From Propionibacteriaceae bacterium (GTDB lineage: Bacteria > Actinomycetota > Actinomycetes > Propionibacteriales > Propionibacteriaceae), in assembly GCA_003153855.1 (NCBI GenBank), contig PMBM01000131.1:209-8085 (forward strand): 7,877 nucleotides of DNA, written 5' to 3'. The notes beneath the pieces are model-generated. The model did not search any database and was not told the origin of the DNA. It was given only the letters and a program-made list of their open reading frames with translations. This document shows positions 1 to 6,174 of this stretch, one piece after another. The number at the start of each line of letters is the position of its first letter. The stretch's first letter is position 1. The position numbers and the translations under genes are program-made.

Positions 1-2063
1 CTCACGTCGGCGCCGAAGGCCCCGGGGCGGGCGAGCCCGACGAGCGCGTTGAGGTTCGCTCCGTCCACGTACACCTGTCCGCCAGCGGCATGTACGGTCT
101 CGCAGATCGACGTGATCGTGTCCTCGAAGACGCCGTGCGTCGACGGGTACGTGACCATGATCGCCGCGAGCTTGGACGCGTTCGCCTCGATCTTCGCGTT
201 GAGGTCCACGAGGTCGACCGAGCCGTCCGGCGCGGCCTTCACGACGACGACCGAGAGGCCTGCGAGAGCCGCCGACGCCGCGTTCGTACCGTGGGCCGAC
301 GACGGGATCAGGCAGACCGTCCGGTGCGTGTCGCCGCGGGACTCGTGGTAGCGCTTGATCGCGAGCAGACCGGCGAACTCGCCCTGGCTGCCGGCGTTCG
401 GCTGGAGCGAGATCTTGTCGTAGCCCGTGATCGCGCACAGCCACGACTCGAGCTCGGTGATCATCTCGGCATAGCCCCGCGCGTCGCTCGCCGGAGCGAA
501 CGGGTGCAGGCTCGCGAAACCCGGGTACGAGATGGGCTCCATCGCGGCAGCCGGGTTGAGCTTCATCGTGCAGGAGCCGAGCGGGATCATCCCGCGGTCG
601 AGCGCGAAGTCGCGGTCGGCCATGGCCCGCATGTACCGGAGCATCTCGGTCTCCGAGTGGTACACGGAGAACACCGGGTGCGTGAGGTAGTCGTGCGCGC
701 GGTCGTGGCCGGCCAGTGCGGCAACATCGGGAGCGGCGGCCAGCGGAGCGCCCAGCACAGCGGCGAGCGACCCGAGCTCAGCCTCGGTGACGCCCTCGCC
801 CACCGACACCGCGAAGGCGTCGTCGCCGACGGGACGCAGCAGGATCCCGGCATCGTGGGCGGCCGCGACGAGGTCCCGAGCGCGGCCAGGAGCCTCGACG
901 AGGATCGTGTCGAAGTACGTGTCGTGCCGGACCGTGAGCCCTGCAGCGACGGCCGTCGCCGCGATCCGCTGTGCGGTCGCGTGGATGTCCGAGGCGATCC
1001 CGCGCAGCCCGTCGGGGCCGTGGTACACCGCGTACAGCGCGGCCGTCACGGCCAGCAGCACCTGCGACGTACAGATGTTGGACGTCGCCTTCTCGCGCCG
1101 GATGTGCTGCTCGCGCGTCTGGAGTGCGAGCCGGTACGCGGGAACGCCGTCGGCGTCGACGGAGACACCCACGAGACGGCCGGGGAGCTGCCGCTCGAGC
1201 CCGTCCCGGACGCTGATGTAGCCCGCGTGCGGGCCGCCGTAGAACAGCGGCACGCCGAAGCGTTGGGTGCTTCCCACGGCGACGTCCGCACCCCATGCGG
1301 CCGGCGGCTCCAGGACGGTCAGGGACAGCAGGTCACAGGCGCCCACGACGAGCGCTCCCGCCTCGTGCGCGGAATCAGCGATGCGGTGAAGGTCGGACGC
1401 GCTCCGTACGAGCCCGTCGACTGTCGGCTGCTGCACGACGACGCAGAACACGCCGTCGAGGTCGTCGTCGAAGTCGGCCGACGCGGTGACGATCTCGAGG
1501 CCCTGGGCCTCCGCCCGGGTGCGCAGGACCGCGAGGCTCTGCGGGTACAGTCCGGCGTCGACGAGGCAGCGCGTGCCCTTCTTCGCCACGCGGTTGGCGA
1601 GTGCCACTGCCTCGGCCACCGCCGTGCCCTCGTCGAGCAGCGACGCGCCGGAGGTGGCCAGACCCGTGAGGTCGCTGCACATCGTCTGGAACGTCAACAG
1701 CGCCTCGAGGCGGCCCTGGCTGATCTCCGGCTGGTATGGGGTGTACGCGGTGTACCAGGCGGGGTTCTCGAGCACCGAGCGCCGGATCACGGGAGGCGTG
1801 ACGGTCTGGCTGTAGCCCAGTCCGTACATGGGGACGGTCACGACGTTCAGCTCCGAGAGGGAGCGCAACCGTGCCTGGACCTCTGACTCGGTACGCGCCG
1901 CAGGGACACCGGGCATCTCGGTCGAGCGGATCGCCGCGGGGATCGCATGGGCGACGAGGTCTGCCGCGGATGCGACGCCGATCGTGGCGAGCATGCGGTC
2001 CTGGTCAGACGAGGAGGGTCCGATGTGACGCTCGGCGAAGGCCGAGTTGAAGCGAAGGGTCAT
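1..2063 (-). CDS. gcvP: Glycine dehydrogenase (decarboxylating), P-protein, 3' end cut by window edge
   Basis: P-protein of the glycine cleavage system. It is a PLP enzyme that decarboxylates glycine and passes the aminomethyl group to the lipoyl arm of GcvH in the cytosol. The 687 codons from ATG 2063 are open to the left edge with no frameshift. Family hallmarks are an N-terminal RHIGPS near residue 12, the segment [16 protein letters not shown] after about residue 105, [15 protein letters not shown] mid-protein, [15 protein letters not shown] at 492-506, and [11 protein letters not shown] further on. The window ends at GADV-S, immediately before the expected SHLNLHKTF motif that carries the PLP lysine, so about 260 residues of a usual 940-960 are missing. 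The start is supported by AGGAAAGG about 6 nt upstream. The upstream MerR gene stops 45 nt earlier. gcvH is in the same orientation but four genes away; gcvT is not in the window. Confidence 0.97.
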   Translation of the reverse strand, partial: MTLRFNSAFAERHIGPSSSDQDRMLATIGVASAADLVAHAIPAAIRSTEMPGVPAARTESEVQARLRSLSELNVVTVPMYGLGYSQTVTPPVIRRSVLENPAWYTAYTPYQPEISQGRLEALLTFQTMCSDLTGLATSGASLLDEGTAVAEAVALANRVAKKGTRCLVDAGLYPQSLAVLRTRAEAQGLEIVTASADFDDDLDGVFCVVVQQPTVDGLVRSASDLHRIADSAHEAGALVVGACDLLSLTVLEPPAAWGADVAVGSTQRFGVPLFYGGPHAGYISVRDGLERQLPGRLVGVSVDADGVPAYRLALQTREQHIRREKATSNICTSQVLLAVTAALYAVYHGPDGLRGIASDIHATAQRIAATAVAAGLTVRHDTYFDTILVEAPGRARDLVAAAHDAGILLRPVGDDAFAVSVGEGVTEAELGSLAAVLGAPLAAAPDVAALAGHDRAHDYLTHPVFSVYHSETEMLRYMRAMADRDFALDRGMIPLGSCTMKLNPAAAMEPISYPGFASLHPFAPASDARGYAEMITELESWLCAITGYDKISLQPNAGSQGEFAGLLAIKRYHESRGDTHRTVCLIPSSAHGTNAASAALAGLSVVVVKAAPDGSVDLVDLNAKIEANASKLAAIMVTYPSTHGVFEDTITSICETVHAAGGQVYVDGANLNALVGLARPGAFGADV

Positions 2064-2064
2064 G

Positions 2065-2090
2065 TGGCGCCTTTCCTGTACCAGGCGCCA
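2065..2090 (-). promoter_or_regulatory. Hairpin with gcvP ribosome-binding site in its loop
   Basis: A perfect 7-bp inverted repeat, TGGCGCC / GGCGCCA, is separated by 12 nt. The loop contains AGGAAA, the purine-rich part of the gcvP ribosome-binding site, and the 3' arm ends one base before the gcvP ATG. In a transcript running through from the upstream MerR gene this stem could limit ribosome access. There is no U-tract, so it is not an intrinsic terminator. The repeat is seen directly; the role is inference. Confidence 0.4.
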
Positions 2091-2095
2091 ACCTA
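2090..2095 (-). promoter_or_regulatory. Possible -10 element before gcvP
   Basis: TAGGTT fits the actinobacterial TANNNT -10 pattern and lies 26 nt before the gcvP ATG, in the 45-nt gap after the MerR gene. A start about 7 nt downstream would give a leader of about 20 nt that keeps the ribosome-binding site but lacks the 5' arm of the hairpin at 2065-2090. I see no matching -35, so this is weak. Confidence 0.22.
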
Positions 2096-2108
2096 ACGAA
2101 CCAGGCGA

Positions 2109-2660
2109 TCAGCCCGCGAACCGGGCCGCCCGTCGGGCAGCAAGCTCGTCGATCGCGCGGGTCGTGTCGTCGGCCCGCTCAGTGGGCAGGTCGAGCAGAG
2201 TGCCCTCGATCGAGCGCCACACGCCCCCGAGGGCGATGCCGAACATGCCCTGACCACCCTTGAGGAGGTCGACGACCTGGTCGTCGGTGGTGCACTCGTA
2301 CACGGACACCCCGTCGCTGAGGAGCGTGACCTCGGTGAGGTCCTCGACGCCACGGGCCCGGAGGTGGTCGACGGCGATGCGGATCTGCTGCAGCGAGATG
2401 CCGGCGTCGATGAGGCGCTTGATGACCTTCAGGAGGAGAAGGTCGCGGAAGCTGTAGAGGCGCTGGGTGCCGGAGCCGGTCGCGTCGCGGACCTCCGGGA
2501 CGACGAGGCCCGTACGAGCCCAGTAGTCGAGCTGGCGGTACGTGATGCCGGCGGCGCTGCACGCCACCGGGCCACGGAAGCCCTGGTCCTGGGGCAGCGG
2601 GGAGAAGTCGCCGTCGAACAGACTGTCCTGGCTGCGAGGCTTGGTGCCTTCGACGTCCAC
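2109..2660 (-). CDS. MerR family transcriptional regulator (Rv1830/ResR-like)
   Basis: Predicted DNA-binding regulator of 183 aa. The winged-helix MerR HTH spans about residues 33-95: CSAAGITYRQLDYWARTGLV, then the wing with GTQRLYSFRDLLLLKVIKRL and DAGISLQQIR. A C-terminal domain follows (about 105-160, containing VYECTTDDQVVDLLKGGQGMF) with no cysteine cluster typical of metal-sensing MerR proteins. It occupies the position of M. tuberculosis Rv1830 (ResR/McdR), between the BFN-like gene and gcvP, where the regulator is linked to growth and division control. I chose GTG 2660 because GAGGGAG lies 5 nt upstream; an in-frame GTG at 2684 would add 8 residues but has no ribosome-binding site. 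It has its own promoter with an inverted repeat on the -35, suggesting autoregulation (inference). The name rests on synteny and family; targets cannot be read from sequence. Confidence 0.92.
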   Translation of the reverse strand: MDVEGTKPRSQDSLFDGDFSPLPQDQGFRGPVACSAAGITYRQLDYWARTGLVVPEVRDATGSGTQRLYSFRDLLLLKVIKRLIDAGISLQQIRIAVDHLRARGVEDLTEVTLLSDGVSVYECTTDDQVVDLLKGGQGMFGIALGGVWRSIEGTLLDLPTERADDTTRAIDELAARRAARFAG

Positions 2661-2664
2661 GGTC

Positions 2665-2672
2665 TCTCCCTC
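2665..2672 (-). promoter_or_regulatory. Ribosome-binding site deciding the MerR start
   Basis: GAGGGAGA on the minus strand lies 4-5 nt before GTG 2660. The other in-frame candidate, GTG 2684, is preceded by AACTACACGC with no Shine-Dalgarno, so this element favours the shorter 183-residue protein. Confidence 0.6.
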
Positions 2673-2713
2673 ATCTCGTCCCACGCGTGTAGTTTCATCA
2701 TTGGGATTCCCGA

Positions 2714-2742
2714 ACCGTAGATCCGGTACCTCCGGTCGTCAA
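2714..2742 (-). promoter_or_regulatory. Sigma-70-type promoter of the MerR gene
   Basis: On the minus strand, TTGACG (2742-2737) is followed by exactly 17 nt and then TACGGT (2719-2714), a near-consensus -35 and a TANNNT -10. Transcription would begin near 2708, giving a leader of about 48 nt to GTG 2660. This is the best promoter-like element in the window. The 17-nt spacer is largely filled by two imperfect 9-bp direct repeats (AGATCCGGT and ACCTCCGGT on the plus strand, 2719-2736), and MerR proteins commonly bind in the spacer. The elements are seen directly; activity is inferred. Confidence 0.55.
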
Positions 2743-2747
2743 CGACC
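2734..2747. promoter_or_regulatory. Inverted repeat overlapping the -35 (candidate operator)
   Basis: GGTCGT-TG-ACGACC on the minus strand is a perfect 6-2-6 inverted repeat covering the whole TTGACG -35. A protein bound here would block polymerase. The adjacent MerR product is an obvious candidate, but no sequence feature proves it. Confidence 0.4.
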
Positions 2748-2827
2748 CTTAGTCGACATCGAGGGTTTGAAGCCCTGGCTGCCCGCCTCGGGACTTGTCC
2801 GTGAACGAGTCGTGAATTGCGCTCTGA

Positions 2828-3301
2828 CTAGGAGTCTTTCGGTGCGTCGAAGTCCTCGGGGCTCACCTTGTCGAGGAACTCACGGAACTTCTCGACCTCT
2901 TCCTCGCGGGGCGCGGGAATCTCAACCCCAACTTCAGCAAGCACTTCCTCAGACGCGTAGATCGGGGCACCCACGCGGAGCGCCAACGCCACGGCATCGG
3001 ATGGCCGCGCGCTGACCTGCTCGCCGTCGATGTCCAGGACGGCGTAGAACGTCCCGTCTTCGAAGTCCGTGATCCGGACCGCCGTCAGAGAGTGCCCGAG
3101 CGCGTCGAGGACGTCTGCCATCAGGTCGTGGGTCAACGGTCTCGGCGGAGTCGCTCCCTCGAGCACGCTGGCGATCGCCGACGCCTCAGCGGCACCGATC
3201 CAGATCGGAAGCCCCCGAGAGCCTTCGACCTCCCGCAGCAGCAGCATCGGCACCCCGGCGGGCATGTCGATGCGCACGCCGTGGACGACTACTTCTCGCA
3301 T
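2828..3301 (-). CDS. Bifunctional nuclease (BFN/DUF151) family protein, Rv1829-like
   Basis: Protein of 157 aa with a BFN (DUF151) domain at about residues 2-125. Recognisable parts are VPMLLLREVEG and LPIWIGAAEASAIA, then RPLTHDLMADVLDALG, GTFYAVLDIDG and the conserved VSARPSDAVALALRVGAPIY. The tail has an acidic helix, EEEVEKFREFLDKVSPEDF, which I also recall from M. tuberculosis Rv1829. Plant members of the family have been reported to cleave RNA and DNA; the bacterial role is poorly known, and fixed placement between two MerR regulators suggests a regulatory or stress function (inference). ATG 3301 has no good Shine-Dalgarno. TAGGCT lies 5 nt before it, so a leaderless mRNA is possible. 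It follows the FtsR-type gene by 39 nt and is followed by a 143-167-nt gap with its own promoter for the next gene. Confidence 0.93.
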   Translation of the reverse strand: MREVVVHGVRIDMPAGVPMLLLREVEGSRGLPIWIGAAEASAIASVLEGATPPRPLTHDLMADVLDALGHSLTAVRITDFEDGTFYAVLDIDGEQVSARPSDAVALALRVGAPIYASEEVLAEVGVEIPAPREEEVEKFREFLDKVSPEDFDAPKDS

Positions 3302-3308
3302 AACACAC

Positions 3309-3330
3309 AGCCTAGTCGCGACGACGCGAC
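3309..3330 (-). promoter_or_regulatory. -10-like TAGGCT with adjoining inverted repeat before the BFN gene
   Basis: In the 39-nt gap after the FtsR-type gene the minus strand carries a perfect inverted repeat, GTCGCG-TCGT-CGCGAC (3330-3315). It abuts TAGGCT (3314-3309), which ends 5 nt before ATG 3301. TANNNT at this distance is the usual layout of leaderless actinobacterial promoters, and the repeat would sit in the -35/-10 spacer as an operator could. No clear -35 is visible. The repeat could instead act as an RNA stem in read-through transcript. Confidence 0.35.
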
Positions 3331-3340
3331 ATGGACCCGC

Positions 3341-4036
3341 TCACCTGTCCAGGACCGACTGCATCAGTGCGGCGTGCGCGTGCATGACGAGCTGCATGAC
3401 CTCGCTCGTACGTTCCCTGCTGACCGGCTGGCGGCGGCTCGAGGAGGCGGCGACCGCCTGCTCGACGAGGCCCACCTCCCGCTCAGCTGCCATCTTGATG
3501 GCGCGAAGATGACGGGCGTCGATGCCGTACGTGGTGAGCTTCCGGGCCACGACCGCCAGCGTCAGCGCCTCGCGGCCGTAGAACGCGGAGCCGCGCCGAG
3601 GACGGATGACGAGCTGCCGCTCCAGCTCCACGAGGGTGGCCTCCGGTAGGCCGGACACGTCCAGCAGCTCGCGGCGGGTGAGCCGGATCGCTCGTCGCGC
3701 CGCGGCGATGTCGTTCTCCGTCGCATGGGGCGCCTCGGTGACGGGCAGTGGCGCCGGGGTCGGCGACTCCATCGCCGGCGGCTCCGCGCCCTGGTCGATG
3801 AGCGCCAGGTGCTCCCGGATGACCTTCAGCGGCAGGTAGTGGTTCTTCTGTGCGCGCAGGACGTACGCCAAACGCTCGATGTCCATCCGCGAATACCGGC
3901 GGTACCCCGAGGGTGCCCGTTCGGGGGAGATCAGGCCCTCAGCCTCCAGGAACCGGATCTTCGAGATCGAGATGTCCGGGAACTCCTCCTGGAGCGCCTT
4001 CAGGACCTGGCCGATGCTCTGCAGGGGGGACGCCAT
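3341..4036 (-). CDS. ftsR: MerR family transcriptional regulator, FtsR-type
   Basis: Regulator of 231 aa. The MerR HTH occupies about residues 7-78: SIGQVLKAL, then ISISKIRFLEAEGLISPER, SGYRRYSRMDIERL and the highly conserved NHYLPLKVIREHL. A proline-rich linker (about 85-105) leads to a C-terminal region (118-230) with IRLTRRELLDVSGL and TTYGIDARHLRAIKMAAERE. This architecture and its place directly after the GarA-type FHA gene match M. tuberculosis Rv1828 and C. glutamicum FtsR, the latter reported to control ftsZ expression. The FHA stop codon and this start overlap (GTGATG), so translation is probably coupled; either ATG 4036 or GTG 4039 could be used, changing the protein by one residue. 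I see no strong ribosome-binding site, consistent with coupling. Target genes are not visible here. Confidence 0.93.
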   Translation of the reverse strand: MASPLQSIGQVLKALQEEFPDISISKIRFLEAEGLISPERAPSGYRRYSRMDIERLAYVLRAQKNHYLPLKVIREHLALIDQGAEPPAMESPTPAPLPVTEAPHATENDIAAARRAIRLTRRELLDVSGLPEATLVELERQLVIRPRRGSAFYGREALTLAVVARKLTTYGIDARHLRAIKMAAEREVGLVEQAVAASSSRRQPVSRERTSEVMQLVMHAHAALMQSVLDR

Positions 4037-4521
4037 CACCCCAACCCATGCGGACTCGGGTAGAAGACGAGGCGGAACTTGCCGATCTGCACCTCGTCGC
4101 CTGCCCGCAGCACGACCGGTCCGTCCGTCAGGGTGCGGTTCACGTACGTGCCGTTGAGGCTGCCCTGGTCGGCGACCGTGATCTGCCCCTCGCCCCGCTG
4201 GAAGACGCAGTGCGCCCTGGAGACCGTGATGTCGTCGAGGAAGATGTCGGACTCCGGCGAGCGTCCCGCGCCCACGGTGTCCGAGTCGAGCAGGTAGCGC
4301 GCACCGCGGTCCTGCCCGCGGACCGCGATCAGGAGCGCGGAACCCTGAGGCAGTGCCTCGACAGCTCGTACCTGCTCCTCGGTCAGATCCTCGAGCGTCT
4401 CCGCTGACGGCATCTTCATGAGGCCGGTGGTGTCGCCGGTGTGCTCGCGCAGCCGCTCACCGCAGTGCGGGCAGAAGTTGCTGTCAGGTGCGACGGTGTT
4501 GCCGCACTTGGGGCACGTCAT
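4036..4521 (-). CDS. garA: Zinc-ribbon FHA domain protein, GarA/OdhI-like
   Basis: Protein of 161 aa. Residues 3-20 form a zinc ribbon, CPKC then CPHC (C3, C6, C17, C20). Residues 28-35 hold TGDTTGLM, in the position of the phosphorylatable ETTS motif of GarA and OdhI. Residues about 58-153 are an FHA domain with the phosphothreonine-binding set: G86-R87, S91, S101, H104 and N123-G124 (SDIFLDDITVSRAH and GSLNGTYVN). In mycobacteria and corynebacteria the orthologue is phosphorylated by Ser/Thr kinases and controls 2-oxoglutarate dehydrogenase and glutamate metabolism; the FHA core here is close to GarA. The zinc ribbon is absent from GarA but, as I recall, present in Streptomyces orthologues. 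GAGGAG lies 6 nt before ATG 4521. The stop overlaps the ftsR start. It follows gcvH by 96 nt. Confidence 0.93.
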   Translation of the reverse strand: MTCPKCGNTVAPDSNFCPHCGERLREHTGDTTGLMKMPSAETLEDLTEEQVRAVEALPQGSALLIAVRGQDRGARYLLDSDTVGAGRSPESDIFLDDITVSRAHCVFQRGEGQITVADQGSLNGTYVNRTLTDGPVVLRAGDEVQIGKFRLVFYPSPHGLG

Positions 4522-4550
4522 CGGAGACTCCTCGCAGTTTCAGATTCCTC

Positions 4551-4556
4551 AGCCTA
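4551..4556 (-). promoter_or_regulatory. Possible -10 element for the FHA-ftsR pair
   Basis: TAGGCT, identical to the hexamer before the BFN gene, lies 29 nt before ATG 4521. Transcription from near 4544 would give a short leader that includes the GAGGAG ribosome-binding site (4528-4533). The hexamer at -35 distance (CGGATC) is not a recognisable match. Confidence 0.3.
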
Positions 4557-4588
4557 ACCCAGGAGACTCTCCCGATCCGGGCTCTGGG

Positions 4589-4615
4589 GACACTGTGTGT
4601 CGCGGCGCCCGCCGC
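4589..4615 (-). terminator. Two abutting hairpins just after gcvH (weak terminator or processing site)
   Basis: Starting 2 nt after the gcvH stop, the minus strand can fold GCGGC-GGGC-GCCGC and then directly GACAC-ACA-GTGTC. Both stems are perfect 5-bp repeats with loops of 4 and 3 nt. There is no following T-run, so this is not a classical intrinsic terminator. Actinobacterial terminators often lack one, and an mRNA-stabilising role is equally possible. Confidence 0.3.
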
Positions 4616-4617
4616 TG

Positions 4618-5001
4618 TCAGGCGCCAACGTGCTCGGCGTAGGCATCGGAGTCGAGCAGATCGTCGAGATCCGCGTCGACCGCGAGCTCGATCTCGAACA
4701 GCCATCCGGCCCCGTACGGATCGGCGTTGACCGTCTCCGGCGTGTCGGAGAGGTGGTCGTTCACGGCGCTGACGACGCCGTCGACAGGGCTGAAGACCTC
4801 GGAGACCGACTTGGTCGACTCGAGCTCTCCGCAGGCGTCACCGGCGGCCACCTCCTGGCCGGGGGTCGGCAAGGACACGTACACGATGTCGCCGAGGGCG
4901 TCGGCTGCGTAGTCCGTGATCCCGACACGTACGGTCGCGGCGTTGCCCTGCCGCACCCACTCGTGCTCGGTGCTGTACTTCAGGTCCTCGGGAAAAGTCA
5001 T
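4618..5001 (-). CDS. gcvH: Glycine cleavage system H protein
   Basis: Lipoyl carrier protein of 127 aa, the usual family length. It shuttles the aminomethyl intermediate between the P, T and L proteins of glycine cleavage. The signature is complete: YSTEHEWVR at 9-17, ITDYAADALGDIVYVSLP at 28-45, and the lipoylation site ELESTKSVSEVFSPVDG with the modified lysine at K64. The tail has PYGAGWLFEIEL, typical of GcvH. ATG 5001 has AGAGAGG about 5 nt upstream. It follows the second DUF881 gene by 58 nt, a gap holding a 16-bp palindrome. It is the functional partner of gcvP about 2.5 kb downstream, an arrangement also found in M. tuberculosis (Rv1826 and Rv1832). Confidence 0.97.
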   Translation of the reverse strand: MTFPEDLKYSTEHEWVRQGNAATVRVGITDYAADALGDIVYVSLPTPGQEVAAGDACGELESTKSVSEVFSPVDGVVSAVNDHLSDTPETVNADPYGAGWLFEIELAVDADLDDLLDSDAYAEHVGA

Positions 5002-5039
5002 TCTGGCCTCTCTTGGCTCGTGCTACCGCTGGCATTCTC

Positions 5040-5055
5040 GCGCATCCGGATGCGC
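5040..5055. promoter_or_regulatory. 16-bp perfect palindrome upstream of gcvH
   Basis: GCGCATCCGGATGCGC is fully self-complementary and sits in the 58-nt gap between the DUF881 stop (5060-5062) and gcvH. With no loop and no T-run it resembles a dimeric protein-binding site more than a terminator. I see no convincing -35/-10 pair around it, so operator function is inference. Confidence 0.35.
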
Positions 5056-5059
5056 CGGG

Positions 5060-5839
5060 TCACGCGGGGCGCGCATACCGGTTCTGAGGCAGCGCCCGTA
5101 CGGCCGTGATCGACACCGTCGACTCCTGCGTGATCGTCACCGTGCCGCCGAACTGCTGCACCTGGCTGACGAGCCCGCCGCGGAAGCGTGCGGCCTCCTC
5201 GAGAGCGTGGCCCTCGCCGATGACGTCGATGACCAGGGGCAGCGAGATCGCCGCGTTGTCGGCGACGAGGGCGCCATTCGCACCGCCGAACCACGTGGAC
5301 GCCACCACACGGATCGAGTCGTTGATCTCGATGACCTCCGCGCCAGCGTCCCGGAACTCCTCGATCGCGTCCAGCAGCGTCGACGCGGTGACCTTCTGGC
5401 TCGGGTCGTAGATCACGACGCGGATGCCAGGGCCCGTCGCCGGGACTGTGCCGTTGAGGATCGCGAGGTTGTCCAGGCGGTTCTGCGCCTCGGTCTGGGC
5501 GACCTTCGCGCTGTCGACGCCCGACTGGAGCTTGTCACGCGTCGCCTTCAGCGCCTCGATCTCCGTCTCGAGACGGCTGGTCTCCGCGTTGGCGGTGTCC
5601 AGGAGCTGGATGAGGTCCGCTCTGCGCGCCGTCGCGTACGGGTCGTCCGCGGCCTTGGTCGTGAGCTGGGTGCCGACCCCGACGCCAAACACGAGGAGCA
5701 CCGCCGCCAGGAGGATCTGGCTGGCCGACGGTCTCGTGAGCGCCCTCACCAGGTCACGCAGCGAGCGGCCGTGCGACTCCCCCGCCACAGATCCGTCGTC
5801 GGCCGCGTGACGTGCCTCGACGTCGCTCTCGTCAGGCAT
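5060..5839 (-). CDS. DUF881 membrane-anchored protein (second of two)
   Basis: Protein of 259 aa: a charged cytoplasmic N-terminus (1-40), one membrane segment at about 41-57 (QILLAAVLLVFGVGVG), a predicted coiled coil at about 74-125, and a DUF881 domain at about 126-251. The domain includes TGPGIRVVIYD, AGAEVIEINDSIRVVASTWF and the final FGGTVTITQESTVSITAVR. The bulk should lie outside the membrane. DUF881 proteins accompany Sbp in many Gram-positives (YlxW in Bacillus), near division genes; biochemical function is unknown. This corresponds to M. tuberculosis Rv1825. The start overlaps the Sbp stop by 8 nt (ATGCCTGA), with GGAGGG about 9 nt upstream, indicating one operon. It is a paralogue of the DUF881 gene on the other side of sbp. 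Confidence 0.92.
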   Translation of the reverse strand: MPDESDVEARHAADDGSVAGESHGRSLRDLVRALTRPSASQILLAAVLLVFGVGVGTQLTTKAADDPYATARRADLIQLLDTANAETSRLETEIEALKATRDKLQSGVDSAKVAQTEAQNRLDNLAILNGTVPATGPGIRVVIYDPSQKVTASTLLDAIEEFRDAGAEVIEINDSIRVVASTWFGGANGALVADNAAISLPLVIDVIGEGHALEEAARFRGGLVSQVQQFGGTVTITQESTVSITAVRALPQNRYARPA

Positions 5840-6164
5840 GGAAGATGGCCCTCCGGATCGCGGCGGCGTTGGTGAAGATCCGGATCCCGAGCACCACGAC
5901 GACCGCCGTGGACAGCTGGCTGCCGACCCCGATCTGGTCTCCGATGAACACGATGAGCGCCGCGATGAGCACGTTGGAGAAGAACGAGACCGCGAAGACC
6001 CGGTCGGAGAAGGTCCCGTCGAACCAGGCCCTCAGGGCGCCGAACAACGCGTCGAGGGCGGCGACGATCATGATCGGGAGGTACGTGGTCAGCCCGGTCG
6101 GGAGCGACGGCTCGAGCCAGATGCCGAGCGCGATGCCGATCAGCAGCGCAAGGATCGCGAACAT
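5832..6164 (-). CDS. sbp: Small basic protein Sbp family (DUF1290), membrane protein
   Basis: Integral membrane protein of 110 aa with about four hydrophobic segments (roughly 2-17, 28-46, 57-74, 82-100). Conserved family features are PIMIVAALDALFGALRAWFDG at 30-50 (D38, G42), then FSDRVFAVSFFSNVLIA and IRIFTNAAAIRR. In Bacillus the homologue (YlxX/Sbp) is encoded between divIB and ftsA, and in M. tuberculosis it is Rv1824; a division or envelope role is suspected and the mechanism unknown. ATG 6164 is chosen because AGGAGG (6170-6175) sits 5 nt upstream and the protein then begins in the first membrane helix. An in-frame upstream ATG at 6257 would add 31 arginine-rich residues and overlap the preceding gene. 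It lies 10 nt after one DUF881 gene and overlaps the next by 8 nt. Confidence 0.94.
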   Translation of the reverse strand: MFAILALLIGIALGIWLEPSLPTGLTTYLPIMIVAALDALFGALRAWFDGTFSDRVFAVSFFSNVLIAALIVFIGDQIGVGSQLSTAVVVVLGIRIFTNAAAIRRAIFHA

Positions 6165-6174
6165 GGCGTCCTCC

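Noticed and set aside
90..1886. A 598-codon open frame on the plus strand, antisense to gcvP
   Set aside because: Its codons align exactly with gcvP codons in mirror image. Because gcvP codons nearly all end in G or C, the antisense codons rarely begin with T and so rarely make stops. The product is an arginine-rich low-complexity string with no family features.
2064..2108. Glycine riboswitch before gcvP
   Set aside because: The gap is only 45 nt, too short for a glycine aptamer. The 58-nt gap before gcvH is also too short.
2429..2701. Minus-strand frame beginning ATGATG at 2701 in the MerR leader
   Set aside because: No Shine-Dalgarno, and it runs out of frame inside the MerR gene with a shadow-like Ser/Ala/Arg-rich product.
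2748..2827. Intrinsic terminator after the BFN gene
   Set aside because: Only 4-bp stems (for example AGGG with CCCT around 2762-2776, CCCG with CGGG nearby) and no T-run; not strong enough to call.
4916..5875. A 319-codon plus-strand open frame across gcvH and DUF881
   Set aside because: It is antisense to two well-supported genes, spans the gap between them, and its translation is Arg/Asp/Leu-rich without recognisable domains.
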